DNA of 64,000 nt from MD308 sp051888795 (GTDB lineage: Bacteria; Bacillota; Clostridia; Lachnospirales; Lachnospiraceae): NCBI GenBank assembly GCA_051888795.1, contig JBJFCD010000149.1:1-64000 (forward strand), in the 5' to 3' direction. The position numbers were made by a program, and so were the translations under genes. Every line of letters starts with the position of its first letter. Position 1 is the first letter of the stretch. Below are positions 51,000 through 59,430 of the stretch, in pieces. Below the pieces are notes generated by a model. That model made no database searches and was not told the DNA's origin. It was given only the letters and a program-made list of their open reading frames with translations.

Positions 51000-51989
51000 A
51001 TGCTACATATATTATTGTTGATCTTAAAAATCATAGGTATTATATTGGCGGTGATACTGGGCATACTTGTATTGCTGGTTTGTATTGTCCTTTTTGTCCC
51101 CATTCGTTATGAGTGTGATGGCATATGTAAAGGAAATATTGACACAATTAAAATCAGAGGAAAAGTAACATGGCTGTTTCACCTTGTGATGGCAGATGTC
51201 TATTTCAAAGAAAAGAAACTCAGATGGCGGATACGTATCGCATGGAAAAAAATAACAGGAGGAGAAAGTTTTGAAAAATCTGAAGAAAATGAAAAAAATG
51301 ATGAAAAAAGTAATGAAACAAAAGAGATTAAAGAAACTGAAAAACATCAAAAAACTGAGAGCGATGAAAAGCCTCCGGAAAAAAATGAAGAAAATTGCGA
51401 AAAACAAGAAGAAAGTCAAAAAGAGTGCAAGAAAATTACGGAAACTGTGGAAAAAGAAGAGCCCGGTGATAAAGAAAAATGTGAACCAGATGAGGAGAGC
51501 GGCTCAGAGAAAGACAGCAAAAGCAGCCAATGGACTGAAAGAATTAGCGAAAAGATAAAGAATATCTACCATAATATAAAATGTACAATCCAAAATATAT
51601 GTGATAAAATAAAAGCGTTATCAGAAAAAAAAGAGAAGCTGATAGATTTTATTCAGAATGAAATCCATGTAAACGCATTCTTGAAAGTAAAATCAGAAGC
51701 GTTTAAAATTATAAAAAAATTTAAACCGAAAGAGTTTAATCTGAAAGTGCGGTTTGGATTTGAAGATCCCCAGAGAACCGGTCAGGCGTTGGCATTTTTC
51801 GCAGTTCTGTATCCGTTTTTCGAGGATAATATTGAAGTTATACCGGATTTTGAAAAGCGTATATTAAAAGGAAAGATTCATGTGAAAGGTCGTATCAGGT
51901 GCTGTCATTTAGTTGCACTTGCGTGTAGACTTTTATTGTGCCGGAATATACGTATCACATACAAAGATATAAAAAATTTTGAATTATAG
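51000..51989 (+). CDS. DUF2953 protein (YtfI-like)
   Basis: A 329-residue protein with one N-terminal membrane helix (about 5-32), a DUF2953-type beta-rich start (YECDGICKGNIDTIKIRGKVTWLFHL), a low-complexity Lys/Glu/Asp linker (about 90-185) and a C-terminal DUF2953 domain (KVRFGFEDPQRTGQALAFFAVLYPFF, RILKGKIHVKGRI). In Bacillus the homologous ytfI lies directly before ytfJ, as here. Function unknown; a sporulation link is inferred from this pairing. AGGAAGG precedes the ATG. Confidence 0.82.
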   Translation: MLHILLLILKIIGIILAVILGILVLLVCIVLFVPIRYECDGICKGNIDTIKIRGKVTWLFHLVMADVYFKEKKLRWRIRIAWKKITGGESFEKSEENEKNDEKSNETKEIKETEKHQKTESDEKPPEKNEENCEKQEESQKECKKITETVEKEEPGDKEKCEPDEESGSEKDSKSSQWTERISEKIKNIYHNIKCTIQNICDKIKALSEKKEKLIDFIQNEIHVNAFLKVKSEAFKIIKKFKPKEFNLKVRFGFEDPQRTGQALAFFAVLYPFFEDNIEVIPDFEKRILKGKIHVKGRIRCCHLVALACRLLLCRNIRITYKDIKNFEL

Positions 51990-52009
51990 CATAAGGAGGA
52001 AAGAAAGGT

Positions 52010-52396
52010 ATGGCAGAGGGCAATTTTAAAGGAACAGTGGAAGCTCTTTTCACAGGAATGAACGGAGTGATTTCATCAAAAACAGTTGTGGGAGATGCAA
52101 TCCATATTGGAGATACCATTCTGCTGCCACTGGTTGATGTATCATTTGCAGTAGGTGCAGGTGCTTTTAATGGCGATAAAAAAGAAAAGGGAGCCGGCGG
52201 TATCGGAGGAAAGATTACTCCTTGTGCAGTTCTTGTAATACAGGATGGAAAAACAAAGCTTGTCAACATTAAGAATCAGGATACCATTACCAAGATCCTT
52301 GATATGGTTCCTGATGTTGTTGATAAATTTACTTCTGACAATGATGAAGTTACTGAAAAAGATATTGCAGATATTCTTGATGCAGAAGAAATATAA
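52010..52396 (+). CDS. ytfJ: GerW family sporulation protein YtfJ
   Basis: A 128-residue protein of the GerW family, associated with spore germination in Bacillus (inner spore membrane). The N-terminal part (VEALFTGMNGVISSKTVVGDAIHIGDTILLPLVDVSFAVGAG) and the Gly/Lys-rich GGIGGKITPCAVLVI segment are characteristic. AAGGAGG lies upstream. Adjacent to the DUF2953 gene, the usual pair. Confidence 0.9.
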   Translation: MAEGNFKGTVEALFTGMNGVISSKTVVGDAIHIGDTILLPLVDVSFAVGAGAFNGDKKEKGAGGIGGKITPCAVLVIQDGKTKLVNIKNQDTITKILDMVPDVVDKFTSDNDEVTEKDIADILDAEEI

Positions 52397-52480
52397 AAAA
52401 TCAGATAATATAAAAAATATGTCATAAAACGTAATGCTTATGCATAAAATGATATAAAAGCAGAACGGGGTCATCTATTT

Positions 52481-52618
52481 ATGAAGCGTGTAATTGGATT
52501 TGCACTGTTCTGGGTCGCGGTCGGACTTATTCTTTCACTGATCCTGCCAAACACTTTTATAGAGATTGTAAGCATTACTATTTGTATCCTGGCAGGGTAC
52601 AGTTTGTTTTGCTGTTGA
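52481..52618 (+). CDS. Small membrane protein, 45 residues
   Basis: A short open frame: MKRVIGFALFWVAVGLILSL, a proline turn (LPNTF), a second hydrophobic stretch (IEIVSITICILAGYSLF) and a CC end. The two-helix hairpin with a positive N-terminus is a plausible real membrane protein, and I recall proteins of very similar pattern in related Lachnospiraceae. GGGG lies 8 bases before the ATG. It fills the gap between ytfJ and the rpmB promoter. Function unknown. Confidence 0.65.
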   Translation: MKRVIGFALFWVAVGLILSLILPNTFIEIVSITICILAGYSLFCC

Positions 52619-52666
52619 AATATACCGATATATTGTCAAATATATAGATAAAATGTGAAATAAGGC

Positions 52667-52695
52667 TTGCATTTTTATAATTCATCTGATACAAT
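52667..52695 (+). promoter_or_regulatory. Promoter of rpmB
   Basis: TTGCAT (52667-52672), 17-base spacer, TACAAT (52690-52695), 55 bases before the rpmB start. Confidence 0.65.
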
Positions 52696-52708
52696 ATCTA
52701 GTGTTGCG

Positions 52709-52724
52709 AGTCCATTGTTGGACT
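52709..52724 (+). promoter_or_regulatory. Hairpin in the rpmB leader
   Basis: AGTCCA (52709-52714) pairs with TGGACT (52719-52724) around TTGT, near the expected 5' end of the rpmB mRNA. No T tail, so it is not a terminator. A role in L28 regulation is only a guess. Confidence 0.35.
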
Positions 52725-52750
52725 TATTATGAGCGTTAGGAGGTGCAGTC

Positions 52751-52939
52751 ATGGCAAAATGTGCTATTTGCGAAAAGGGTGCTCACTTTGGAAATAATGT
52801 TAGTCACTCTAATAGAAAAACACCAAAGATGTGGAAATCAAATGTAAAATCTGTTCGTGTTAAAACAGAGAACGGCGGAACAAAGAAGATGTATGTATGT
52901 ACTTCTTGCTTGAAATCCGGTAGAGTAGAGCGTGCATAA
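52751..52939 (+). CDS. rpmB: 50S ribosomal protein L28
   Basis: A 62-residue large-subunit protein. It has the CxxC zinc-ribbon pair form: CAICEKG at the N-terminus and CTSCLKSG at the C-terminus, with the conserved GNNVSHSNRKTPKMWKSN core. TAGGAGG precedes the ATG. It is followed by a terminator and the Asp23-DAK2-recG genes, an order shared with Bacillus. Confidence 0.97.
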   Translation: MAKCAICEKGAHFGNNVSHSNRKTPKMWKSNVKSVRVKTENGGTKKMYVCTSCLKSGRVERA

Positions 52940-52957
52940 TTGAGAACGGATGCATAG

Positions 52958-52987
52958 GATCAGGTTCAGGCGAATCTGGTCTTTTTT
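52958..52987 (+). terminator. Terminator after rpmB
   Basis: GATCAGGTTC pairs with GAATCTGGTC (two G-U pairs) around AGGC, followed by six T. Confidence 0.82.
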
Positions 52988-53008
52988 GCGCCCAAAAATG
53001 AAAAAATA

Positions 53009-53037
53009 TTGTAAAGTGATTGGAAACAGAGTATAAT
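53009..53037 (+). promoter_or_regulatory. Promoter of the Asp23-DAK2 operon
   Basis: TTGTAA (53009-53014), 17-base spacer, perfect TATAAT (53032-53037), 59 bases before the start codon. Confidence 0.7.
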
Positions 53038-53095
53038 ACATATGTTAAATGTGGTTTTTGCAACTTTAACGATATAGAAAATGGAGGTTTCAGAT

Positions 53096-53455
53096 ATGAA
53101 AGGATGCATGAATACAGATCTTGGCATTATTACAATTGATCCGGAAGTGATTGCCAAATATGCAGGTACAGTTGCAGTTGAGTGTTTCGGTATCGTTGGT
53201 ATGGCGGCTGTTAATATGAAAGACGGCCTGGTTCACTTACTGAAAAAAGAGAGCTTAACCAGAGGAATTCAGGTGTCAATATCCGATGATAATCATATTG
53301 CTCTTGATTTTCATATTATTGTTGCATATGGCGTAAGTATTTCGGCAGTTACAGAGAATTTGATCAGCAATGTACAGTATAAAGTTGAAGAGTTTACCGG
53401 TATGCCTGTAGATAAGATTAATATTTATATAGAAGGCGTAAGAGTTATCGACTAA
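53096..53455 (+). CDS. Asp23/Gls24 family protein (YloU-like)
   Basis: A 119-residue protein of the alkaline-shock family, with the pattern DLGIITIDPEVIAKYAGTVAVECFGIVGMA at the start and the VSISAVTENLISNVQYKVEEFTGMPVDKINIYIEGV end that are diagnostic. Function is unclear; it is consistently next to the DAK2 kinase yloV. ATG 53096 is set by GGAGG 9 bases upstream, which the in-frame ATG at 53081 precedes. Confidence 0.9.
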   Translation: MKGCMNTDLGIITIDPEVIAKYAGTVAVECFGIVGMAAVNMKDGLVHLLKKESLTRGIQVSISDDNHIALDFHIIVAYGVSISAVTENLISNVQYKVEEFTGMPVDKINIYIEGVRVID

Positions 53456-53475
53456 GCTAAGGAGGAACATAGAAA

Positions 53476-55137
53476 GTGGCTATAAAGACTATTAATGTGG
53501 ATATGCTTGCTAAGATGTTTTTAGCAGGTGCGCAAAATATCGAGGCAAAAAAAGAGTTCATTAATGAGCTGAATGTTTTCCCGGTGCCGGATGGTGATAC
53601 CGGAACAAATATGTCGCTTACAATCATGGCTGCCGCAAAAGAGGTAGCAGCACTTGATAAACCGGCGATGAAGGATTTGGCAAAGGCGATTTCTTCAGGT
53701 TCTCTTCGTGGCGCAAGAGGTAACTCAGGTGTTATCCTTTCTCAGCTTCTCCGTGGATTTACAAAAGCAATCCGCGATGAGAAGGAGATTGATGCAATCA
53801 CACTTGCTGCTGCATGTACAAGGGCACGTGAGACTGCTTATAAAGCTGTTATGAAGCCGAAAGAAGGAACAATCCTTACAGTTGCAAGCGGAATCGCTGA
53901 AAAAGCATCTGAGATGGCTCAGGAAACAGATGATCTGGAAGTGTTTATTCCTGAAGTAATTAAATATGCAGAGGAAGTTCTTGCGAAGACTCCTGATATG
54001 CTTCCGGTTCTTAAAGAAGCAGGAGTTGTGGATTCCGGTGGACAGGGACTTCTCGAGGTGATCAAAGGTGCATATGATGCATTCCTTGGAAAAGAAATAG
54101 ATTATACAGCGATTGAACCGAGCGCGGGAGCTGGTGTTACAAAAGTTAGTTCCACGGAAGCAGCTGATATAAAATTCGGATACTGTACAGAATTCATTAT
54201 TCTGACAGAAAGAGAGTTTACAGAGAAAGACGAACAGGAATTCAAGGCGTATCTGTCATCAATCGGTGATTCCATTGTGTGTGTGGCAGATGATGATGTA
54301 GTTAAGGTTCATGTGCATACGAATGATCCGGGACTTGCGATTCAGAAAGCTCTTACCTTTGGACAGCTTTCTCGCATGAAGATTGATAATATGCGCGAAG
54401 AACATCAGGAAAAACTGATTCGTGATGCTGAAAAACTTGCAGCACAGCAGGAAGAACAGAAACCTCAGGAGCCAAGAAAGCCTATCGGATTTATTGCGGT
54501 TTCTATTGGAGAAGGTGTCAATGGTATTTTCAGAGAACTTGGAGCAGACTATATTATCGAGGGCGGGCAGACTATGAATCCAAGTACAGAGGACATGCTT
54601 AACGCAATTGATCAGGTGAATGCGGATTCTGTATTTATCCTTCCAAATAATAAAAACATTGTGCTTGCCGCAAATCAGGCAAAGGCACTGGTAGAAGATA
54701 AAGAGATTATTGTAATTCCTACGAAGACTGTACCGCAGGGAATTACTGCTATTATTAATTTTATGCCGGATTCAGATGTAAAGACAAATGAAGAAACGAT
54801 GCTGGAAGAGATTAAGAATGTGAAGACAGGACAGGTAACTTACGCTGTCAGGGATACACACATTGATGATAAAGAAATCCATGAAGGCGATATTATGGGA
54901 ATCGGTGATAAAGGAATTCTGGCAGTCGGAAAAGATGTTGAGCAGACGACACTTGATCTTTTAGATGCTCTTGTAGATGAGGATTCTGAGCTTATCAGCC
55001 TGTATTACGGAGAAGAAGTAAAAGAGGAAGATGCCGAAAAATTTATCGCAAAGGTTGAGGAAAAATATCCGGATGTAGATGTTGATGCACATTTTGGAGG
55101 ACAGCCGATTTATTATTATGTATTAGCGGTTGAATAG
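53476..55137 (+). CDS. DAK2 domain fatty acid kinase-like protein (FakA/YloV family)
   Basis: ATP-binding kinase subunit that, with a FakB fatty-acid-binding partner, phosphorylates exogenous fatty acids. The 553-residue protein has an N-terminal DAK2 domain (about 10-200; NVFPVPDGDTGTNMSLT, SLRGARGNSGVILSQLLRGF), a middle domain (about 230-310; CTEFIIL, KVHVHTNDPG) and a C-terminal DegV-like region (GFIAVSIGEGVNGIFRELGADYIIEGGQTMNPSTED). Start is GTG at 53476 with AGGAGG upstream. fakB is not in the window. Confidence 0.9.
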   Translation: MAIKTINVDMLAKMFLAGAQNIEAKKEFINELNVFPVPDGDTGTNMSLTIMAAAKEVAALDKPAMKDLAKAISSGSLRGARGNSGVILSQLLRGFTKAIRDEKEIDAITLAAACTRARETAYKAVMKPKEGTILTVASGIAEKASEMAQETDDLEVFIPEVIKYAEEVLAKTPDMLPVLKEAGVVDSGGQGLLEVIKGAYDAFLGKEIDYTAIEPSAGAGVTKVSSTEAADIKFGYCTEFIILTEREFTEKDEQEFKAYLSSIGDSIVCVADDDVVKVHVHTNDPGLAIQKALTFGQLSRMKIDNMREEHQEKLIRDAEKLAAQQEEQKPQEPRKPIGFIAVSIGEGVNGIFRELGADYIIEGGQTMNPSTEDMLNAIDQVNADSVFILPNNKNIVLAANQAKALVEDKEIIVIPTKTVPQGITAIINFMPDSDVKTNEETMLEEIKNVKTGQVTYAVRDTHIDDKEIHEGDIMGIGDKGILAVGKDVEQTTLDLLDALVDEDSELISLYYGEEVKEEDAEKFIAKVEEKYPDVDVDAHFGGQPIYYYVLAVE

Positions 55138-55150
55138 AAATAATGATACA

Positions 55151-55220
55151 AGAGAGACTATATGTTCTTTGCCGAGAAGACGATGTCTGAACTGCAGAGA
55201 TGATTAGTCTCTCTTTTTTT
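55151..55220 (+). terminator. Long-loop hairpin terminator between the DAK2 gene and recG
   Basis: AGAGAGACTA (55151-55160) pairs perfectly with TAGTCTCTCT (55205-55214), loop of 44 bases, followed by a run of T. It may attenuate rather than stop transcription into recG, since no promoter is obvious after it. Confidence 0.6.
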
Positions 55221-55232
55221 GCAGAGGGAACT

Positions 55233-57263
55233 ATGATTGAAGCAACGAAGATTAAAGAATTAAAAGGAATAGGGGAAAAAACAGAAAAGTTATTTGCAAA
55301 AATCGGAATAGAGACAGTAGGAGACCTGATCAAATATTATCCCAGAGGATATGATGTATATGAAGAAGCAGTTCCAATAAGTGAGATTGAAGAAGGAAAG
55401 ATTGTGACGGTAACAGGTAGCCTGTATGGGAAAGTGCAGGTGGGAGGTTCGCAGAAAATGCAGATTACGACAGCCTACGTTAAAGATTTAACCGGAACTC
55501 TTCGTGTAATTTGGTTTCGAATGCCTTTTCTGAGAAATACTTTATCCGGAGGCGGAATGATCACATTGAGAGGTCGTGTTGTTCGCAAAAAAAACGGAAT
55601 AGTCATGGAGCATCCGGAAATTTTTTATCCGCCATCTAAATACGAAGAAAAGCTTCATACACTTCAGCCCGTATACGGACTGACAACAGGACTCACAAAT
55701 AACACAATTATGAAAGCTATGAAACAGGCTTTGACCGGGCTTGATCTATCGAAAGAAACTTTACCTGATGAACTGCGTTTAAAATATAGTCTTGCTGAAC
55801 ATAATTATGCTGTGAGAGGAATACATTTTCCCGAAGATAAAGAAGTGTTTTTTCATGCCAGACAAAGGCTGGTATTTGAAGAATTTCTTGAATTTATACT
55901 TTCCCTTAGAAAACTTAAGAGTGGAAACGACAAATTAAGAAACGAATATATCATTCATAAGGATAAAAGAATTGATGAATTTATCGAAAGACTTCCGTAT
56001 GAACTTACTAATGCCCAGAAAAAAGTATGGGGTGAAATCGTACAGAATATGGAAGCTGATACAGTAATGTCCAGACTGATACAAGGCGATGTGGGATCAG
56101 GGAAAACTATTGTTGCAGTACTGGCTTTAATGAATGCTGCGCTCAATGGTTATCAGGCGGCGATGATGGCTCCGACAGAGGTGCTTGCAAGGCAGCATTA
56201 TGAATCAATCACATCACTGTTTGAAAAATATGATATTCCAGTCAAAGTTGTTTTACTCACTGGGTCAATGACTGCAAAAGAAAAAAGAAAAGCATATGAC
56301 CGGATAGAATGTGGACTTGCAAAAATTATTATTGGAACACATGCATTGATCCAGGACAGAGTCAATTATGACAATCTGGCTTTAGTTGTTACGGACGAAC
56401 AGCACAGATTTGGTGTAAAACAGCGTGAGACATTTGCCAAAAAGGGTGGTGTTCCTCATGTACTTGTTATGAGTGCCACTCCAATTCCCAGAACACTGGC
56501 AATTATATTATATGGAGATCTGGATATATCAGTGATTGATGAACTTCCGGCGAATCGGCTTCCAATTAAAAATTGTGTGGTGGATACGGGATATCGAAAT
56601 ACTGCATACACATTTATGAAAAAACAGATTTCAGAGGGAAGACAGTGTTATGTGATCTGCCCAATGGTAGAAGAAAGCGAGAGCATGGAAGCGGAAAATG
56701 TTATTGATTATGCAACTGCTTTACAGGAAACAATGGGCGAAGAGATTATTGTTGATTTTCTTCACGGAAAGATGAAACAGGCACAGAAAGATGCGATTAT
56801 GGAACGTTTCGGAAGAAATGAAAGCCAGGTTCTTGTGTCGACTACTGTAATTGAAGTCGGAATCGATGTTCCGAATGCAACGGTCATGCTGATTGAAAAT
56901 TCCGAACGGTTCGGACTTGCGCAGCTCCATCAGCTTCGAGGCCGTGTCGGACGTGGAAAATATCAGTCTTATTGTATTTTTATGACTGCTTCAAAATCAA
57001 AAGAAACAAAGGAACGACTTGATATATTAAATCATACAAATGACGGATTTAAAATTGCAAGCGAAGACTTAAGACTTCGCGGTCCGGGAGATTTATTCGG
57101 CATCAGGCAGAGCGGTCTTATGAATTTTAAAATTGCAGATGTTTATCAGGATGCAAAAATTCTTCAAATGGCAAACGAAGCAGCTGACTGGCTGATCAAA
57201 ACAGATTCAGACTGGTTGAAAAAACTTCCAGAATATGAAGAACCTTCTAGTGTAATAATTTAA
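55233..57263 (+). CDS. recG: ATP-dependent DNA helicase RecG
   Basis: Branch-migrating helicase that remodels stalled forks and junctions. The 676-residue protein has the N-terminal wedge/OB domain (about 1-165), helicase motif I GDVGSGKT, Ia MAPTEVLA, II TDEQHRFG (DEQH-type box), III MSATPIPRT, and C-terminal motifs TTVIEVGIDVPNATVM and QLHQLRGRVGRG. Standard size. ATG 55233 has AGAGGG upstream; the in-frame ATG at 55200 lies within the terminator hairpin. Confidence 0.96.
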   Translation: MIEATKIKELKGIGEKTEKLFAKIGIETVGDLIKYYPRGYDVYEEAVPISEIEEGKIVTVTGSLYGKVQVGGSQKMQITTAYVKDLTGTLRVIWFRMPFLRNTLSGGGMITLRGRVVRKKNGIVMEHPEIFYPPSKYEEKLHTLQPVYGLTTGLTNNTIMKAMKQALTGLDLSKETLPDELRLKYSLAEHNYAVRGIHFPEDKEVFFHARQRLVFEEFLEFILSLRKLKSGNDKLRNEYIIHKDKRIDEFIERLPYELTNAQKKVWGEIVQNMEADTVMSRLIQGDVGSGKTIVAVLALMNAALNGYQAAMMAPTEVLARQHYESITSLFEKYDIPVKVVLLTGSMTAKEKRKAYDRIECGLAKIIIGTHALIQDRVNYDNLALVVTDEQHRFGVKQRETFAKKGGVPHVLVMSATPIPRTLAIILYGDLDISVIDELPANRLPIKNCVVDTGYRNTAYTFMKKQISEGRQCYVICPMVEESESMEAENVIDYATALQETMGEEIIVDFLHGKMKQAQKDAIMERFGRNESQVLVSTTVIEVGIDVPNATVMLIENSERFGLAQLHQLRGRVGRGKYQSYCIFMTASKSKETKERLDILNHTNDGFKIASEDLRLRGPGDLFGIRQSGLMNFKIADVYQDAKILQMANEAADWLIKTDSDWLKKLPEYEEPSSVII

Positions 57264-57281
57264 ATCCTCCATATACTATGG

Positions 57282-57305
57282 TTGTAACAAGAAATAAAGT
57301 TACAA
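57282..57305 (+). promoter_or_regulatory. Inverted repeat in the SASP leader
   Basis: TTGTAAC (57282-57288) and GTTACAA (57299-57305) form a perfect 7-base inverted repeat with a 10-base centre, 25 bases before the SASP start. It may be an mRNA leader hairpin. Confidence 0.4.
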
Positions 57306-57329
57306 AGTTACCAAAAGGAGGAGAGTAAA

Positions 57330-57536
57330 ATGGCAAGTCGTTCATCTAACAGAGCAGCCGTACCTGAAGCAAAAGGTGCACTTGATAAGTTCAAATATGA
57401 GGTTGCAAGCGAATTAGGAGTACCGTTATCAGACGGATACAACGGTGACCTGACATCCAGACAGAACGGTTCTGTAGGCGGATATATGGTTAAGAAAATG
57501 ATTGAACAGCAGGAAAAACAGATGGCTGGAAAATAA
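57330..57536 (+). CDS. Alpha/beta-type small acid-soluble spore protein
   Basis: DNA-coating protein of the spore core that protects against UV and is degraded at germination. The 68-residue protein has the KYEVASELGV segment (germination protease site, cut after the glutamate) and NGDLTSRQNGSVGGYMVKKMI, the DNA-binding region. AAAGGAGGAG precedes the ATG. Such genes are expressed in the forespore under sigma G; I could not find a convincing sigma G promoter. Presence of this gene supports a spore-forming host. Confidence 0.95.
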   Translation: MASRSSNRAAVPEAKGALDKFKYEVASELGVPLSDGYNGDLTSRQNGSVGGYMVKKMIEQQEKQMAGK

Positions 57537-57546
57537 GTAAAATGTA

Positions 57547-57590
57547 AATTTGGGACGCAGTGTTAAAAATACTGCGTCCCAAATTGCTTT
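57547..57590 (+). terminator. Terminator after the SASP gene
   Basis: A perfect 15-base inverted repeat (57547-57561 with 57571-57585) around a 9-base loop; the tail is GCTTTTT-like. Confidence 0.9.
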
Positions 57591-57691
57591 TTATGCGTTT
57601 CAAATGGAAAAAAATGTTGTATTTAATTGACATTTTTCTACCTCAAATTTATAATGGACGAGAAAACTTATATAAAAATGGGGATATGATT

Positions 57692-58258
57692 ATGCGTGTA
57701 ATTGCAGGCAGTGCAAGAAGATTATTGTTAAAGACACTTGATGGGATGGAGACGAGACCAACTACCGACAGAATCAAGGAGACTCTGTTTAATATGATTT
57801 CACAGGGACTTTTGGAATGTTCTTTTCTTGATCTCTTTGCGGGGAGCGGAGGAATAGGAATTGAAGCTTTGAGCCGTGGTGCAAAGCAGGCTGTTTTTGT
57901 GGAAAAGAATCCGAAGGCAATGTCTTGTATTAAGGACAATCTTACACATACCAGACTTTCAGAGCGTGCCGTGACAATGCAGATGGATGTGATTGCTGCA
58001 TTATCGAGACTGGAAGGAAAGTATGTGTTTGACTATATCTTTATGGATCCACCCTATGACAGAGAATGGGAGAGAAAGGTGCTTGAATATCTTTCTGATT
58101 CACAGCTTTTAGCGGAAGATGGTGTGATTATTGTAGAAGCATCTCTCGATACACAGTTTGATTATATTGATGAGCTTGGATATTCCCTGATAAAAAATAA
58201 AGTTTATAAAACTAATAAACATGTTTTCCTTGAGAAAACGGAAAATGATATAGCGTAA
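57692..58258 (+). CDS. rsmD: 16S rRNA (guanine966-N2)-methyltransferase RsmD
   Basis: Methylates G966 of 16S rRNA with S-adenosylmethionine. The 188-residue protein starts MRVIAGSARRLLLK and has TRPTTDRIKETLFNMI, SAM-binding FLDLFAGSGGIGIEALSRGA, and catalytic MDPPYDREWE. ATG 57692 is chosen because family members begin with this segment; a GGGGAT box lies 8 bases upstream. coaD follows, as in Bacillus (ylbH-coaD). Confidence 0.94.
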   Translation: MRVIAGSARRLLLKTLDGMETRPTTDRIKETLFNMISQGLLECSFLDLFAGSGGIGIEALSRGAKQAVFVEKNPKAMSCIKDNLTHTRLSERAVTMQMDVIAALSRLEGKYVFDYIFMDPPYDREWERKVLEYLSDSQLLAEDGVIIVEASLDTQFDYIDELGYSLIKNKVYKTNKHVFLEKTENDIA

Positions 58259-58314
58259 AACTGCGCTGTAATAATATAGAGAGGATAATTATCTTATTTA
58301 AATGGGAGGATAAT

Positions 58315-58809
58315 ATGTTAAGAGCAATATACCCGGGAAGCTTCGACCCGGTTACCTATGGGCATCTTGATATCATAGAAAGATCATCAAAGCTTGTTGA
58401 TGAATTAATTGTCGGAGTATTGAACAATAACGCAAAAACCCCGTTGTTTTCCGTGGAAGAACGTGTTAAAATGTTAGAAGAAGTGACAAAAGATATACCA
58501 AATGTGAAAGTGGTTCCATTCGAGGGATTATTAATAGATTTTGCTGAGAAGATGGATGCCGGAATGGTCGTGAGGGGTCTGCGTGCGATTACTGATTTTG
58601 AGAACGAACTTAAGATGGCGCAGACGAATCATAAGTTATCGCCAAAGGTAGAGACGGTGTTTTTGACCACCAGTCTGGAGTATGCGTACCTCAGTTCCAC
58701 AGTAGTAAAGGAAGTAGCAGCTTTTGGAGGGGATATTTCTCAGTTTGTGCCCGAGATTGTTGAGCACAGAATACAAGAGAAGAAAATGGAAAAAGGAGAG
58801 TGTAAATAA
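58315..58809 (+). CDS. coaD: Phosphopantetheine adenylyltransferase
   Basis: Penultimate step of coenzyme A synthesis: adds AMP to 4'-phosphopantetheine. The 164-residue protein has the nucleotidyl transferase motif YPGSFDPVTYGHLDIIERS, the RGLRAITDFENELKMAQTN substrate segment and the TTSLEYAYLSSTVVKEVA motif. AGGAGG-like GGGAGG precedes the ATG. The stop overlaps the next gene's start by one base. Confidence 0.96.
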   Translation: MLRAIYPGSFDPVTYGHLDIIERSSKLVDELIVGVLNNNAKTPLFSVEERVKMLEEVTKDIPNVKVVPFEGLLIDFAEKMDAGMVVRGLRAITDFENELKMAQTNHKLSPKVETVFLTTSLEYAYLSSTVVKEVAAFGGDISQFVPEIVEHRIQEKKMEKGECK

Positions 58810-59429
58810 TGAGCAGCCGTATTGAACAGATTATTGAAGAAATCGAGGAGTATATTGACAGTTGTAAATTTCAGCCGTTATCTACGTCGAAGATCATTGT
58901 CAACAAAGATCAGATGGATGAATTGCTCCGGGAACTGCGTATGAAGACTCCTGACGAGATAAAGAGATATCAGAAGATTATAGCAAATAAAGATGCTATC
59001 CTGGCTGATGCACAGGCAAAAGCAGACAGTCTGATTGAGGAAGCTCAGATTCATACGAATGAACTTGTAAGCGAGCATGAGATTATGCAACAGGCATATG
59101 CGCAGGCAAATGAGATTGTGACTGCTGCCACAGAACAGGCTCAGCAGATTCTTGATAACGCAACCAGCGATGCGAACGATATCCGCATCGGCGCTATGCA
59201 GTATACAGATGATCTTCTGGCTAATGCTGAGAGTATCATCGGACATACGCTGGACAGTTATACTACTAAATATGATGGCCTGGTAAATTCTCTTCAGGAA
59301 TGCTATGATATGGTCCATAATAACCGTGCAGAGCTCGAAATTCCGGAACAGTCCCAGAGAGGTCTTGAGGCGGAATATGGCAGTCTTGAGGAAGAAGAAC
59401 CACAGTATGATTTTGAAAGCGAAGAGTAG
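58809..59429 (+). CDS. Coiled-coil protein of unknown function, linked to coaD
   Basis: A 206-residue cytoplasmic protein. Residues 1-75 are charged helices; 75-160 form a long alanine/glutamine-rich coiled coil (ILADAQAKADSLIEEAQIHTNELV onwards) of the type seen in AtpF-like and DivIVA-like proteins; the last 35 residues are acidic. Family members are often called ATPase only because of the AtpF-like coil, with no nucleotide-binding motif visible. Its start overlaps coaD, so the two are coupled. Conserved in clostridia at this position as far as I recall; function unknown. Confidence 0.75.
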   Translation: MSSRIEQIIEEIEEYIDSCKFQPLSTSKIIVNKDQMDELLRELRMKTPDEIKRYQKIIANKDAILADAQAKADSLIEEAQIHTNELVSEHEIMQQAYAQANEIVTAATEQAQQILDNATSDANDIRIGAMQYTDDLLANAESIIGHTLDSYTTKYDGLVNSLQECYDMVHNNRAELEIPEQSQRGLEAEYGSLEEEEPQYDFESEE

Positions 59430-59430
59430 T

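Noticed and set aside
51270..51560. Lysine-rich frame inside the DUF2953 gene as a separate gene
   Set aside because: It is a shadow of the low-complexity Lys/Glu linker in another frame, with no independent support.
57240..57329. Sigma G promoter before the SASP gene
   Set aside because: A CATATACTA-like element exists but neither its spacing nor the -35 element fits the consensus well enough.
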